From NCBI GenBank assembly GCA_946482335.1, contig CAMLRG010000004.1, positions 1 to 64,000 on the forward strand: DNA of 64,000 bases, written 5' to 3'. The notes below the pieces were generated by a model. The model had not been told where the DNA came from, did not search any database, and saw nothing but the letters and a program-made list of their open reading frames with translations. Position 1 is the first letter of the stretch; every line of letters begins with the position of its first letter. This document shows, one piece after another, positions 1 to 7,560 of the stretch. The DNA comes from an uncultured Duganella sp. (GTDB lineage: Bacteria > Pseudomonadota > Gammaproteobacteria > Burkholderiales > Burkholderiaceae). Both the position numbers and the translations under genes were made by a program.

Positions 1-78
1 TTTTGCGTAGCAAAATGTCCGGTTGCCAGAGCTGACCCCGACTTTCACTCGAGAAGCAAGAGCTGAGCCCGACTTTCA
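1..78. repeat. Short palindrome and imperfect tandem repeat at left edge
   Basis: Positions 1-15 form a perfect palindrome, TTTTGC-GTA-GCAAAA, shaped like an operator. Positions 28-47 and 59-78 are two 20-nt direct copies of AGAGCTGASCCCGACTTTCA differing at one base. No coding sequence is supported between the edge and the MFS stop at 122. The owner of the palindrome probably lies to the left of the window. Confidence 0.45.
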
Positions 79-121
79 TTTTTACCGCGAATGGCGCGTT
101 CGGTGCGCGCCGCTGGATGGC

Positions 122-1447
122 TTAAGCTTCTTTCTTGGCCGAATCGTTGACGATCAGGGTCAGCAGGCCGCCGATCGCCATCGAGATGCCGCCCAATACC
201 AGCACGCTGGCGGAATGGCCGTCGAACAGGTGTTTGATGACGGGGCCCAGCACCAGGTTGGCGACAATCTGCGGCAGCACCACGAAGTAGTTGAACACAC
301 CCATGAAGTAGCCCATGCGTTTGGCCGGCAAGGCACCGGCCAGGATCGCGTACGGCATGGTCAGGATACTCGCCCATGCAATGCCGACGCCGATCATCGG
401 GACCAGCAGCATATGCCGGTCATGGATGAATGCCACGCTGGCCAGGCTCAGGCCACCGATCACCAGGCAAATCATATGGACGAAGCGGCGGCTCGTCGCG
501 TGCGCCAGTTTCGGCAGCACGAAGGCGGCCAGCGCGGAAACTCCGCCATAGATGGCGAACAGCCAGCCGACCCAGTTGCCCGCTTCCTGGAAAATCGCGG
601 ACGTGCCGTCGGTGGTGTTGAAGACATTGTCCGCCACCGCCGGCGTGGTGAACACCCACATGCCCATCAGCGCGAACCAGGTAAAGAATTGGACCAGCGC
701 CAGCTGCACCATGGTCTTCGGCATGTGCACGAAGCCGCCGAATACTTCCTTGAGCGAGTGCAGGAAGCCGCGGCGCTGGGCGCGCTCCATGCGGAATTTC
801 TCCATGTCTTCCGGCGGCAGTTCGTCGACGGTCAGCACGGTCCACAGCACGGCGAGGAAATACGCGGTGCCGCCCGCATAGAAGGAGTAACGCACGGAAT
901 CGGGAATCGCGCCGTTGACCACTTCGTTACTGACGTGCAGGACATTGGTGAAAATGGTCGGCAGCAGCGAAGCGATCACCCCACCCACGCCGATGAAGAA
1001 GGTCTGCATCGCGAAACCGGCGGTCTGCTGCGATGCATCGAGCTTGTCGCCGACGAAGGCGCGGAACGGTTCCATCGACACGTTGATCGAGGCATCCATC
1101 AGCCACAGCACCAGGATGGCCATCCACAGCGCTGTCGAATTGGGCATCAGGAACAGTGCGATACATGCCAGCAGCGCGCCGATGAAGAAGAATGGACGGC
1201 GGCGGCCCCATTTCGGATGCCAGGTGTTGTCGGACAGGTAGCCGATGATCGGCTGCACCAGCAGGCCGGTGACCGGGGCGGCCAGCCAGAACAGCGGCAA
1301 TTCGTCCGGCGTCGCGCCCAGCGTGGAAAAAATGCGGCTGGTATTGGTGTTTTGCAGCGCAAAGCCAAACTGGATGCCGAAGAAGCCGAAACTCATATTC
1401 CACAGCTGCCAGAAGGTCAGCCGTGGTTTGCTGGTGATGGAATGCAT
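122..1447 (-). CDS. MFS sugar transporter (maltose/sucrose type)
   Basis: A 441-residue inner-membrane permease of the major facilitator superfamily with about 12 hydrophobic segments. The loop after the second segment has the MFS motif A-like stretch GYLSDNTWHPKWGRRRPFF, close to SLC45/GPH-like sugar:proton symporters (known family feature). The start ATG at 1447 is followed by MHSITSKPRLTFWQLWNMSFG, as in the MalT-type permeases of TonB-linked maltodextrin loci. It lies 104 nt downstream of the GH31 gene on the same strand, and that gap carries a TTTGTAG-N5-CTACAAA inverted repeat. Inference: it imports maltose or short maltodextrins released by the neighbouring glycosidases. Exact substrate is not provable from sequence. 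Confidence 0.88.
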   Translation of the reverse strand: MHSITSKPRLTFWQLWNMSFGFFGIQFGFALQNTNTSRIFSTLGATPDELPLFWLAAPVTGLLVQPIIGYLSDNTWHPKWGRRRPFFFIGALLACIALFLMPNSTALWMAILVLWLMDASINVSMEPFRAFVGDKLDASQQTAGFAMQTFFIGVGGVIASLLPTIFTNVLHVSNEVVNGAIPDSVRYSFYAGGTAYFLAVLWTVLTVDELPPEDMEKFRMERAQRRGFLHSLKEVFGGFVHMPKTMVQLALVQFFTWFALMGMWVFTTPAVADNVFNTTDGTSAIFQEAGNWVGWLFAIYGGVSALAAFVLPKLAHATSRRFVHMICLVIGGLSLASVAFIHDRHMLLVPMIGVGIAWASILTMPYAILAGALPAKRMGYFMGVFNYFVVLPQIVANLVLGPVIKHLFDGHSASVLVLGGISMAIGGLLTLIVNDSAKKEA

Positions 1448-1539
1448 CTACTGTCCCCGAATAATTTGTAGCAAAATAACATGGCGATTTCGGGCTGTCA
1501 ATGCATAGGCAGCCCGTAAATACGCAGTTTTACGGCCAA

Positions 1540-1558
1540 TTTGTAGTCATGCTACAAA
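1540..1558. promoter_or_regulatory. Putative operator of the alpha-glucan locus, TTTGTAG-N5-CTACAAA
   Basis: A perfect 7-bp inverted repeat (1540-1546 and 1552-1558) with a 5-nt spacer. The right arm contains the GH31 stop codon (1552-1554 on the minus strand). It lies about 95 nt upstream of the MFS start. A further half-site TTTGTAG is at 1465-1471, 18 nt from that start. The same TGTAG-N5-CTACA design recurs in the divergent TonB/GH13 promoter region. Inference: binding site for a dimeric repressor such as a LacI-family regulator; the regulator gene is not in this window. Confidence 0.6.
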
Positions 1559-3924
1559 ATGACCACCAGCTTTGCCTTCATGGCACTGCGGGCCGGCAGG
1601 GCCACCCGCAAGCTGCGAAGCCGGGCATCCCAGCGCGCCTCGACTGCCTTGCCGTCCAGCTGCACGCTGCGCGGACGGCGCGCGACGTTGTGCACGTTCA
1701 GGGTGTAGCTGCGGGAGACCGGCTGCCAGTCCTTCCCCACTTCGGTCTCGATGCCAATCTCGAAGCCGCCTGCGGTAGCCGTACCGCTGAAGCGGGCCAG
1801 TTCGTATTTGCCTTTCTCATAGGCGTCGGCGGTGGCACCATCGTCGTCGTACAGTTTGCCCGACGAGCTACCGGCGCCGGCATCGTAGTAATAGTGCAGG
1901 TCAATCTGGCGGGTGTTGTAGTCGCGCGTAGTCTGCACGACTTTCGCCAGCGGGATGATGGCGCCGGCGCGCACGAACACCGGAATGCGCTCGGCCACGA
2001 CCGGCACTACTTCAACGATGCCGCCCTTGTGGGCGGCACCAGTGTGGAAATCGAACCATACCTTGGACGAGGCGGGGAAGTTCACTTCCTTGCGCTGCGC
2101 GCCCGGCTCGGTGACCGGGGCCACCAGGAAATCCCTGCCCCACAGGTAAGTCGAAGACACGCCATTGTCGCCGCCCTCGAACAGGATCGGCCGCATCAGC
2201 GGCTGACCGGTCTGGCTGTTGTCGAAAGCCGCGCTGTAGTTATACGGCAGCATGGCGTAGCGCAGGCGGATCGCATCGCGTGCCAGCGACTTGGCGCGTT
2301 CGGCGCGGAACACCGGCTCGGCCGGCACTTCCTCCTGCGCGTGCGGCCGGAACACCGGCTGGAACACGCCATACTGCAGCCAGCGCACATACAGCTCATC
2401 ATCCAGCATCGGCGAGGCGAAGCCGCCCAGGTCCGAGTGCATATAGGCCAGGCCCTGCATCCCCATCTGCAGCGCGATCTCCATCTGCGACTGCAAACCG
2501 CCCCAGCTGCGCTGCACGTCGCCGGACCAGGGGATCATGCCAAAGCGCTGCGAGCCGGAATAGCCGGCGCGCATCAGGATGAAGGGCCGCTCGTTCGGGA
2601 ACTCCTTGCGGTAACCCTCGGCGATCAGGCGCGCCCAATCGTGGCCGTAGATATTGTGCACCTCGTCGGCCGTGCGGCCGCCATGGTGCGCCGCCGACGG
2701 ATGCACTTCCGGCTCGCCCAGGTCGCCCCACCAGCCGGCCACGCCGTCAGCCTTCAATCCCTTGTAGATGTTCCAGAACCAGTCGCGCCCTTCGGGACGG
2801 TACAAGTCGATCAGGCCGGTGTTCCCGAAGAAAAAGTCATACTTGAATGGCGCCCCGCCGGCATCGGTGGCCAGCGCCTTATTGTCCACCGCCTCTTGCC
2901 AGCGGCTAGAGGTGGTCAGCACGAAGGGTTCGGTGATGACGACAGTCTTCACGCCCTTGGCTGCCAGGTCGGCCATCATGCCCTTCGGATTCGGGAAGCT
3001 GTCCTTGTCCCAGGCCAGGTTGCCCATGGTGCCCTTGACGGTCTTGCCGAACCAGTACAGGTCCAGCACCACCGCATCGACCGGGATTTTCTCGGCGATG
3101 AACTTGTCCACTACGGCGCGGGTCTCCGCCTCCGTGTGGTAGCCGAAGCGGCTGGCGAAATTGCCGAAGGCCCAGCGCGGCGGCAGCGGCTGGCGCCCGG
3201 TCAGGCTGGTGTAGCTGGCCATCACGTCGTCCCAATGCTCGCCAGCGATCACCTGGTAGGTCTTGCGGCCACCGATGGTCTCATAGGACAGCGTGCCATC
3301 CTTCCTGCTGTCGAAATCGAGGTAGCCGATCTGCGGGTTGTCGAAGTGGATCGCATACTTCTTCGACGACAGCGCCATCGGGATGGTGAAGTTGAGCAGC
3401 GTGGAGCGCGCTTCATAGCCGTAATGGGCGCGGTTATACAGCTGGAAGCGGTTCCCGCGGCGGTTCATGCCCACTGCGCGGGCGCCGGCGCCGTACAGGG
3501 CTTCATCGCCATCGAGCGAAAAGTCCAGCACTTCCATCCGCCCTTCGCGATGGTAGCCGCGCTTCTCCGCCAACAGCGGCTGGCCCTTGTAGGCGTAGCT
3601 GATGCGGAATGGCCGTTTTTCCACCCGCACCGTGATGCCGGGCGTGGCGAATTCCAGCACTGCACCATGGTCGCGCAGTGTGCTGGCGACCGTCGCGGGC
3701 GGCAGCACCACGGCATGCGACACGGGATCGATGCTTTCGCCCTTCGGGATAAAGGTCGTTTCCACTACCGCTGCCGAATAGGGCCTGATGATGTATTTGC
3801 CGTCGCTGGTCGCGATTTCCAGGGAATTGGCGTTGCGGGCGGCTGACAAGAATTGGCGATCGGCGTTTTGCGCCATGGCCGCATGGCTGACAAGGGCCAA
3901 TATTGCAAATTTAATTAGTTTCAT
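1552..3924 (-). CDS. Secreted GH31 alpha-glucosidase / alpha-glucosyltransferase
   Basis: A 790-residue glycoside hydrolase family 31 enzyme with signal peptide (MKLIKFAILALVSHAAMA). Order: N-terminal beta-sandwich, GH31 (beta/alpha)8 barrel from about residue 220 to 560, and C-terminal beta domains of DUF5110 type. The putative nucleophile is D401 in WWGDLGEPE and the acid/base is D469 in WSGDVQRSW, 68 residues apart. The WGDLGEPE form and this spacing recall Cellvibrio Agd31B, a 4-alpha-glucosyltransferase (from memory), so transglycosylation of maltodextrins is as likely as hydrolysis. Inferred to act in the periplasm or outside the cell. Same strand as the MFS gene and divergent from the M2 peptidase across 45 nt. 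Confidence 0.9.
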   Translation of the reverse strand: MKLIKFAILALVSHAAMAQNADRQFLSAARNANSLEIATSDGKYIIRPYSAAVVETTFIPKGESIDPVSHAVVLPPATVASTLRDHGAVLEFATPGITVRVEKRPFRISYAYKGQPLLAEKRGYHREGRMEVLDFSLDGDEALYGAGARAVGMNRRGNRFQLYNRAHYGYEARSTLLNFTIPMALSSKKYAIHFDNPQIGYLDFDSRKDGTLSYETIGGRKTYQVIAGEHWDDVMASYTSLTGRQPLPPRWAFGNFASRFGYHTEAETRAVVDKFIAEKIPVDAVVLDLYWFGKTVKGTMGNLAWDKDSFPNPKGMMADLAAKGVKTVVITEPFVLTTSSRWQEAVDNKALATDAGGAPFKYDFFFGNTGLIDLYRPEGRDWFWNIYKGLKADGVAGWWGDLGEPEVHPSAAHHGGRTADEVHNIYGHDWARLIAEGYRKEFPNERPFILMRAGYSGSQRFGMIPWSGDVQRSWGGLQSQMEIALQMGMQGLAYMHSDLGGFASPMLDDELYVRWLQYGVFQPVFRPHAQEEVPAEPVFRAERAKSLARDAIRLRYAMLPYNYSAAFDNSQTGQPLMRPILFEGGDNGVSSTYLWGRDFLVAPVTEPGAQRKEVNFPASSKVWFDFHTGAAHKGGIVEVVPVVAERIPVFVRAGAIIPLAKVVQTTRDYNTRQIDLHYYYDAGAGSSSGKLYDDDGATADAYEKGKYELARFSGTATAGGFEIGIETEVGKDWQPVSRSYTLNVHNVARRPRSVQLDGKAVEARWDARLRSLRVALPARSAMKAKLVVIL

Positions 3925-3969
3925 GGGGTGTTATATTAGCGGGCAGTTTTATCTGGAGAGGAGATTGAA

Positions 3970-5790
3970 TTGAATAAAACGACGATGAAAAAACCATTGG
4001 TTCTCGCGCTCGGCCTGGCCCTGGCAGCGGGTTTCGCCAACGCCGCACCGGCCGAGAAAAAAGGCAAAGGCACGCCGGCCGAAGCCAAGAAGTTCATTAC
4101 GCAAACCGAAGAAAAATTCGACAAGCTGGGCCACATCGGCAGCCGCGCCGCCTGGGTCGCGCAGAACTTCATCACCGACGACACCGAAGCGCTGACCGCC
4201 TACTTTGGCGAGCTGCAGCTGGGCGCATCCGGCCAGGCCGCGCTGGAGGCACGCCGCTTCAACGGCGTGAAACTGAGCGATGAGGAAGCGCGCAAGATCA
4301 AGCTGCTGCAATTGACGCTGATGCTGTCCGATCCCAAGGAACGCCAGGCGTACGCCGACGCCAACGCCAAGCTGAATGGCGCTTACGGCAAGGCCAAGTA
4401 CTGCCCGACCGATGGCCGCCAGTGCATGCCGCTGGGCGAGCTGGAAAAGACCCTGGCCAACAGCCGCGACCCGAAAGTCCTGCTGGACGCCTGGAACGGC
4501 TGGCACATGCAGTCGCCTTCCTACAAGAAGCTGTACACCGAATACGTTGAGCTGTCCAACAAGGGCGCGCGCGAAATGGGCTATGCCGATACCGGCGCCC
4601 TGTGGCGCTCGGGTTACGACATGAAGCCGGAAGAATTCTCGGCCGAGATGGAACGCATCTGGCAGCAAGTGAAGCCGCTGTACGACTCGCTGCACACTTA
4701 CGCCCGCTACAAGTTGCGCGAAGCCTACGGTCCGGACGTGGTGCCGTTGACCGGACCCGTGCCGGCCCACCTGTTCGGCAATATGTGGAGCCAGACCTGG
4801 GACAATATCTACCCGCTGCTGATGCCTGCCACCGGGGCTTCCAAGTTCGACCTGACCAAGGTGCTGGAAGAACGCAAAACCAGCGCCAAGGAAATGGTGC
4901 AATACGGCGAGCGCTTCTACACGTCGCTGGGCATGCCGAAGCTGCCGGCCACCTTCTACGAACGCTCGCTGCTGGAAAAGCCGCGTGACCGCGACGTGGT
5001 GTGCCACGCCTCCGCATGGCAGCTGGACGGCAAGGACGACGTGCGCATCAAGATGTGCATCCGTCCGACCGAAGAGGAATTCGCCGTCATCCACCATGAG
5101 CTGGGCCACATCTACTATGACCTGGCGTACAAGAACCAGTCCAACCTGTTCCGCACCGGCGCCAACGACGGCTTCCACGAAGCGATCGGCGACACCATTG
5201 CACTGTCCATCACCCCGAGCTACCTGAAGAAGGTCGGCCTGATGAATGAAAACCCCGACCCGAACGCCGATATCGGCGTGCTGCTGAAACGCGCCCTGGC
5301 CAAGGTGGCCTTCCTGCCGTTCGGCTACTCGGTCGACAAATGGCGTTGGGATGTCTACTCGGGCAAGACCAAGCCTGCCGACTACGACAAGAGCTGGTGG
5401 CAGCTGCGCGAGCAGTACATGGGCGTGAAGCGTCCACTGCCGATGCTGCCGGATGGCTTCGATGCCGGCGCCAAGTACCACGTGGCGGCCGACGTGCCGT
5501 ATGCGCGCTACTTCCTGGCGCATTTGCTGCAGTTCCAGTTCCACCGCGCGCTGTGCAAGGAAGCCGGCTATACCGGCCCGCTGCACCAGTGCTCGATCTA
5601 CGGCAGCGAGAAGGCCGGCAAGAAGCTGTGGTCGATGCTGGAGATGGGCACGTCCAAGCCATGGCCGGAAGCGCTGAAAGCGGCTACCGGCGAAGACCGC
5701 ATCGACGGGCAAGCGCTGTTGGACTACTTCGCGCCGTTGAAGGTCTGGCTGGACGAGCAGAATAAGCAATTGGCGGCCAAGGCTAAGTAA
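3970..5790 (+). CDS. M2 family peptidyl-dipeptidase A (ACE-like)
   Basis: A 606-residue zinc dipeptidyl carboxypeptidase of the angiotensin-converting-enzyme family. It shows HELGH at residues 376-380 with the third zinc ligand E404 in FHEAIGD, and an N-terminal signal peptide, so it should cleave dipeptides from peptide C-termini in the periplasm. The start is chosen as TTG 3970 because GGAGAGGAG (3955-3963) is 6 nt upstream; ATG 3985 (MKKPLVLALG) would be 21 nt away but gives a cleaner signal peptide. It is embedded in a carbohydrate locus on the opposite strand from its neighbours, with no obvious metabolic link. It ends in a large inverted repeat that also ends the converging halogenase gene. 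Confidence 0.93.
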   Translation: MNKTTMKKPLVLALGLALAAGFANAAPAEKKGKGTPAEAKKFITQTEEKFDKLGHIGSRAAWVAQNFITDDTEALTAYFGELQLGASGQAALEARRFNGVKLSDEEARKIKLLQLTLMLSDPKERQAYADANAKLNGAYGKAKYCPTDGRQCMPLGELEKTLANSRDPKVLLDAWNGWHMQSPSYKKLYTEYVELSNKGAREMGYADTGALWRSGYDMKPEEFSAEMERIWQQVKPLYDSLHTYARYKLREAYGPDVVPLTGPVPAHLFGNMWSQTWDNIYPLLMPATGASKFDLTKVLEERKTSAKEMVQYGERFYTSLGMPKLPATFYERSLLEKPRDRDVVCHASAWQLDGKDDVRIKMCIRPTEEEFAVIHHELGHIYYDLAYKNQSNLFRTGANDGFHEAIGDTIALSITPSYLKKVGLMNENPDPNADIGVLLKRALAKVAFLPFGYSVDKWRWDVYSGKTKPADYDKSWWQLREQYMGVKRPLPMLPDGFDAGAKYHVAADVPYARYFLAHLLQFQFHRALCKEAGYTGPLHQCSIYGSEKAGKKLWSMLEMGTSKPWPEALKAATGEDRIDGQALLDYFAPLKVWLDEQNKQLAAKAK

Positions 5791-5827
5791 AACCGGTAAA
5801 CCTGGGTCAGACCCAAGGGTCTGACCC
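5789..5827. repeat. REP-like palindrome A (GTCAGACCC family)
   Basis: Core GGGTCAGACCC (5804-5814), AA, GGGTCTGACCC (5817-5827) is a perfect 11-bp inverted repeat, preceded by AAAACCGGTAAACC (5789-5802). It begins inside the stop codon of the M2 peptidase. The reverse complement of palindrome B (5881-5920) matches it over about 39 nt with one mismatch, so A and B together form a long inverted repeat with a 53-nt spacer. A transcript from either side could fold into a very stable stem and serve as a bidirectional transcript end. Confidence 0.8.
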
Positions 5828-5880
5828 GGTCCGTTCGCGAGCCGGCAGCTGCGATCCACGTCCGTCGCTCTTGAGCAGAA

Positions 5881-5920
5881 GGGGTCAGACCCTTGGGTCT
5901 GACCCCGGTTTACCGGTTTT
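5881..5920. repeat. REP-like palindrome B overlapping the halogenase 3' end
   Basis: GGGGTCAGACCC (5881-5892), TT, GGGTCTGACCCC (5895-5906), followed by GGTTTACCGGTTTT (5907-5920), the exact reverse complement of the outer arm of palindrome A. On the minus strand it encodes the last eleven residues (KTGKPGSDPRV) and stop codon of the halogenase. The bases between A and B (5828-5880) hold no gene. Confidence 0.8.
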
Positions 5921-7420
5921 AGCGGCGCAATGCTGCGCAATAAACGCCGAGTGTTCCGGCATCACGGACGTACACTTCGCAATCACCTCCCGCACGCCGT
6001 CCAGATACTCCTCCGTATCCTTCACGTCCTGCAGGTCCGCCAGCGGATGATGGCTGTCAGGCACCAGGTTCTGTCCCTCGAACACCTGCATCCACCCCAC
6101 TTCCGAGAACAGTTCGTTATCCACCCGCACAATACGCCCGTGTGAACGGTACAGATCCATCTTGGCCTTCAGCGTTTCCGGAATCTCCATCGTGGCGCAC
6201 ATCTTCCAGAACTCCGAATCGTCGCGCTGGTTCAAGTGATAGTGCAGGATGATGAAATCGCGGATCCGTTCGTAATGGAAGCGGTTCTGCCGGTTGAATT
6301 CATCGATATCGGTCTGCACAAAGCCTGCATCCGGGAAGAAATCGATCAGCCGCTGGATCGCATCCTGGATCAGATGGATCGACGTCGACTCCAGCGGCTC
6401 CAGGAAGCCCGACGCCAGCCCCACCGCCACCACGTTCTTGACCCAGGACTTCTTGCGCATGCCGGTCGCGAACTTGATCAGGCGCGGATCGGCCAGCGGC
6501 TTGCCATCCAGGTTGGACAGCAGCACCGACGCCGCCTCATCCTCGCTGATGTACTTCGAGCAGAACACATGGCCATTGCCGATGCGGCTTTGCAGCGGGA
6601 TGCGCCACTGCCAGCCCGCCTTGTGTGCCGTCGAACGCGTATAGGGCGTCAACACCGGCGCGTTCTCGCAAGGCACGGCCAGTGCGCGGTCGCACGGCAG
6701 CCAATGGGTCCAATCCTCATAGCCGGTCTGCAAGGTCTGCTCGATCAGCAGGCCGCGGAAGCCGGAGCAATCGATGAACAGCTCGCCCTCGACGCGCGTG
6801 CCGTTCTGCAGCACCACCGCATCGACGTGGCCGTCCGATGCACGCTGCGAGACTTCGACGATCTTGCCCTCAGTGCGCACCACGCCGCGCTGCTCCGACA
6901 GCTTGCGCAGGTATTTGGCGTACAGGCTGGCGTCGAAGTGGTAGGCGTAGGCGATGTCGGCCAGCGGGGAATTGCCGGCCTGCGGGTTGGGCGGCATGAA
7001 CTTGTTCAGTTTCGACGCCATGCGCGTGATCGAATATTCTTCCAGCGGGCGCGCCTTGCCCAGCTTGCGCATCTTCAGCCAGTACTGTTCGAACGGCACG
7101 GTCCACAGGTCCTGGCCGAGGCGGCCGAAACCGTGCATGTAGCGGTCGCCCAGCTTGCCCCAGTTGACGAACTCGATGCCCAGCTTGAACGTGCCTTGCG
7201 TTTCGGCCACGAACTCCGGTTCGTTCAGGCCGATCACGCGGTTGTAGCGCTGGATCATCGGGATGGTCGCTTCCCCCACGCCGACGATGCCGATTTCGTC
7301 GGACTCGACGACGCGGATGTGGTAGCGGCCGCGCAAGACCGTGGCCAGGGCGGTGGCGGTCATCCAGCCGGCAGTACCGCCGCCGACGATGACGATGTTC
7401 TTGATCAGTGGGTTCTGCAT
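5885..7420 (-). CDS. Flavin-dependent tryptophan-halogenase family protein
   Basis: A 511-residue FAD-dependent halogenase-type protein. GGGTAGW near residue 13 is the FAD-binding motif. Lys79 in TFKLGI falls at the position of the PrnA/RebH catalytic lysine, the family WxWxIP motif appears as WQWRIP, and LEPLEST near residues 340-346 carries the partner glutamate. The start is ATG 7420 (MQNPLIKN); the frame open to 7492 upstream only reads through palindrome C. Such proteins recur next to TonB receptors in sugar-uptake loci, and their true substrate is often unknown (established context, e.g. BrvH-type enzymes). The TonB gene upstream is closed by a strong terminator, so this gene probably has its own promoter in the 87 nt before it. 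Its C-terminal tail is encoded by a repeat. Confidence 0.92.
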   Translation of the reverse strand: MQNPLIKNIVIVGGGTAGWMTATALATVLRGRYHIRVVESDEIGIVGVGEATIPMIQRYNRVIGLNEPEFVAETQGTFKLGIEFVNWGKLGDRYMHGFGRLGQDLWTVPFEQYWLKMRKLGKARPLEEYSITRMASKLNKFMPPNPQAGNSPLADIAYAYHFDASLYAKYLRKLSEQRGVVRTEGKIVEVSQRASDGHVDAVVLQNGTRVEGELFIDCSGFRGLLIEQTLQTGYEDWTHWLPCDRALAVPCENAPVLTPYTRSTAHKAGWQWRIPLQSRIGNGHVFCSKYISEDEAASVLLSNLDGKPLADPRLIKFATGMRKKSWVKNVVAVGLASGFLEPLESTSIHLIQDAIQRLIDFFPDAGFVQTDIDEFNRQNRFHYERIRDFIILHYHLNQRDDSEFWKMCATMEIPETLKAKMDLYRSHGRIVRVDNELFSEVGWMQVFEGQNLVPDSHHPLADLQDVKDTEEYLDGVREVIAKCTSVMPEHSAFIAQHCAAKTGKPGSDPRV

Positions 7421-7445
7421 GTGCGTCTCGTTATCGTTCCTAATA

Positions 7446-7506
7446 AACCCGGTAAACCGGCACACCGGTGTCAGACCCCGAGGGTCTGACACCGCCTTAC
7501 CGGTTC
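7446..7506. repeat. REP-like palindrome C upstream of the halogenase
   Basis: GGTGTCAGACCC (7467-7478), CGA, GGGTCTGACACC (7482-7493) is a perfect 12-bp inverted repeat. Imperfect outer arms related to AACCGGTAA (7447-7456 and 7497-7505) match those of palindromes A and B. It lies between the terminator of the TonB receptor and the halogenase start, so the halogenase gene is bracketed by members of one repeat family. Confidence 0.75.
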
Positions 7507-7507
7507 T

Positions 7508-7543
7508 AAAAAAAAACCCCTGCGGGCATTGCGCCGGCAGGGG
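7508..7543 (-). terminator. Rho-independent terminator of the TonB receptor gene
   Basis: Read on the minus strand: CCCCTGC, a loop region, GCAGGGG, then nine consecutive T. It begins 17 nt past the TonB receptor stop. This is the clearest intrinsic terminator in the window and should separate receptor transcription from the halogenase gene. Confidence 0.9.
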
Positions 7544-7560
7544 TCATTGTGCCACGGGCA

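Noticed and set aside
23..1471. Long plus-strand ORF of 482 codons opposite the MFS gene
   Set aside because: The minus strand encodes a clear 12-TM permease; the plus frame is His/Arg/Gln-rich and lacks domains, typical of an antisense shadow in GC-rich DNA.
1501..3846. 781-codon plus-strand ORF opposite the GH31 gene
   Set aside because: GH31 catalytic motifs are intact on the minus strand; this frame shows no motif or signal.
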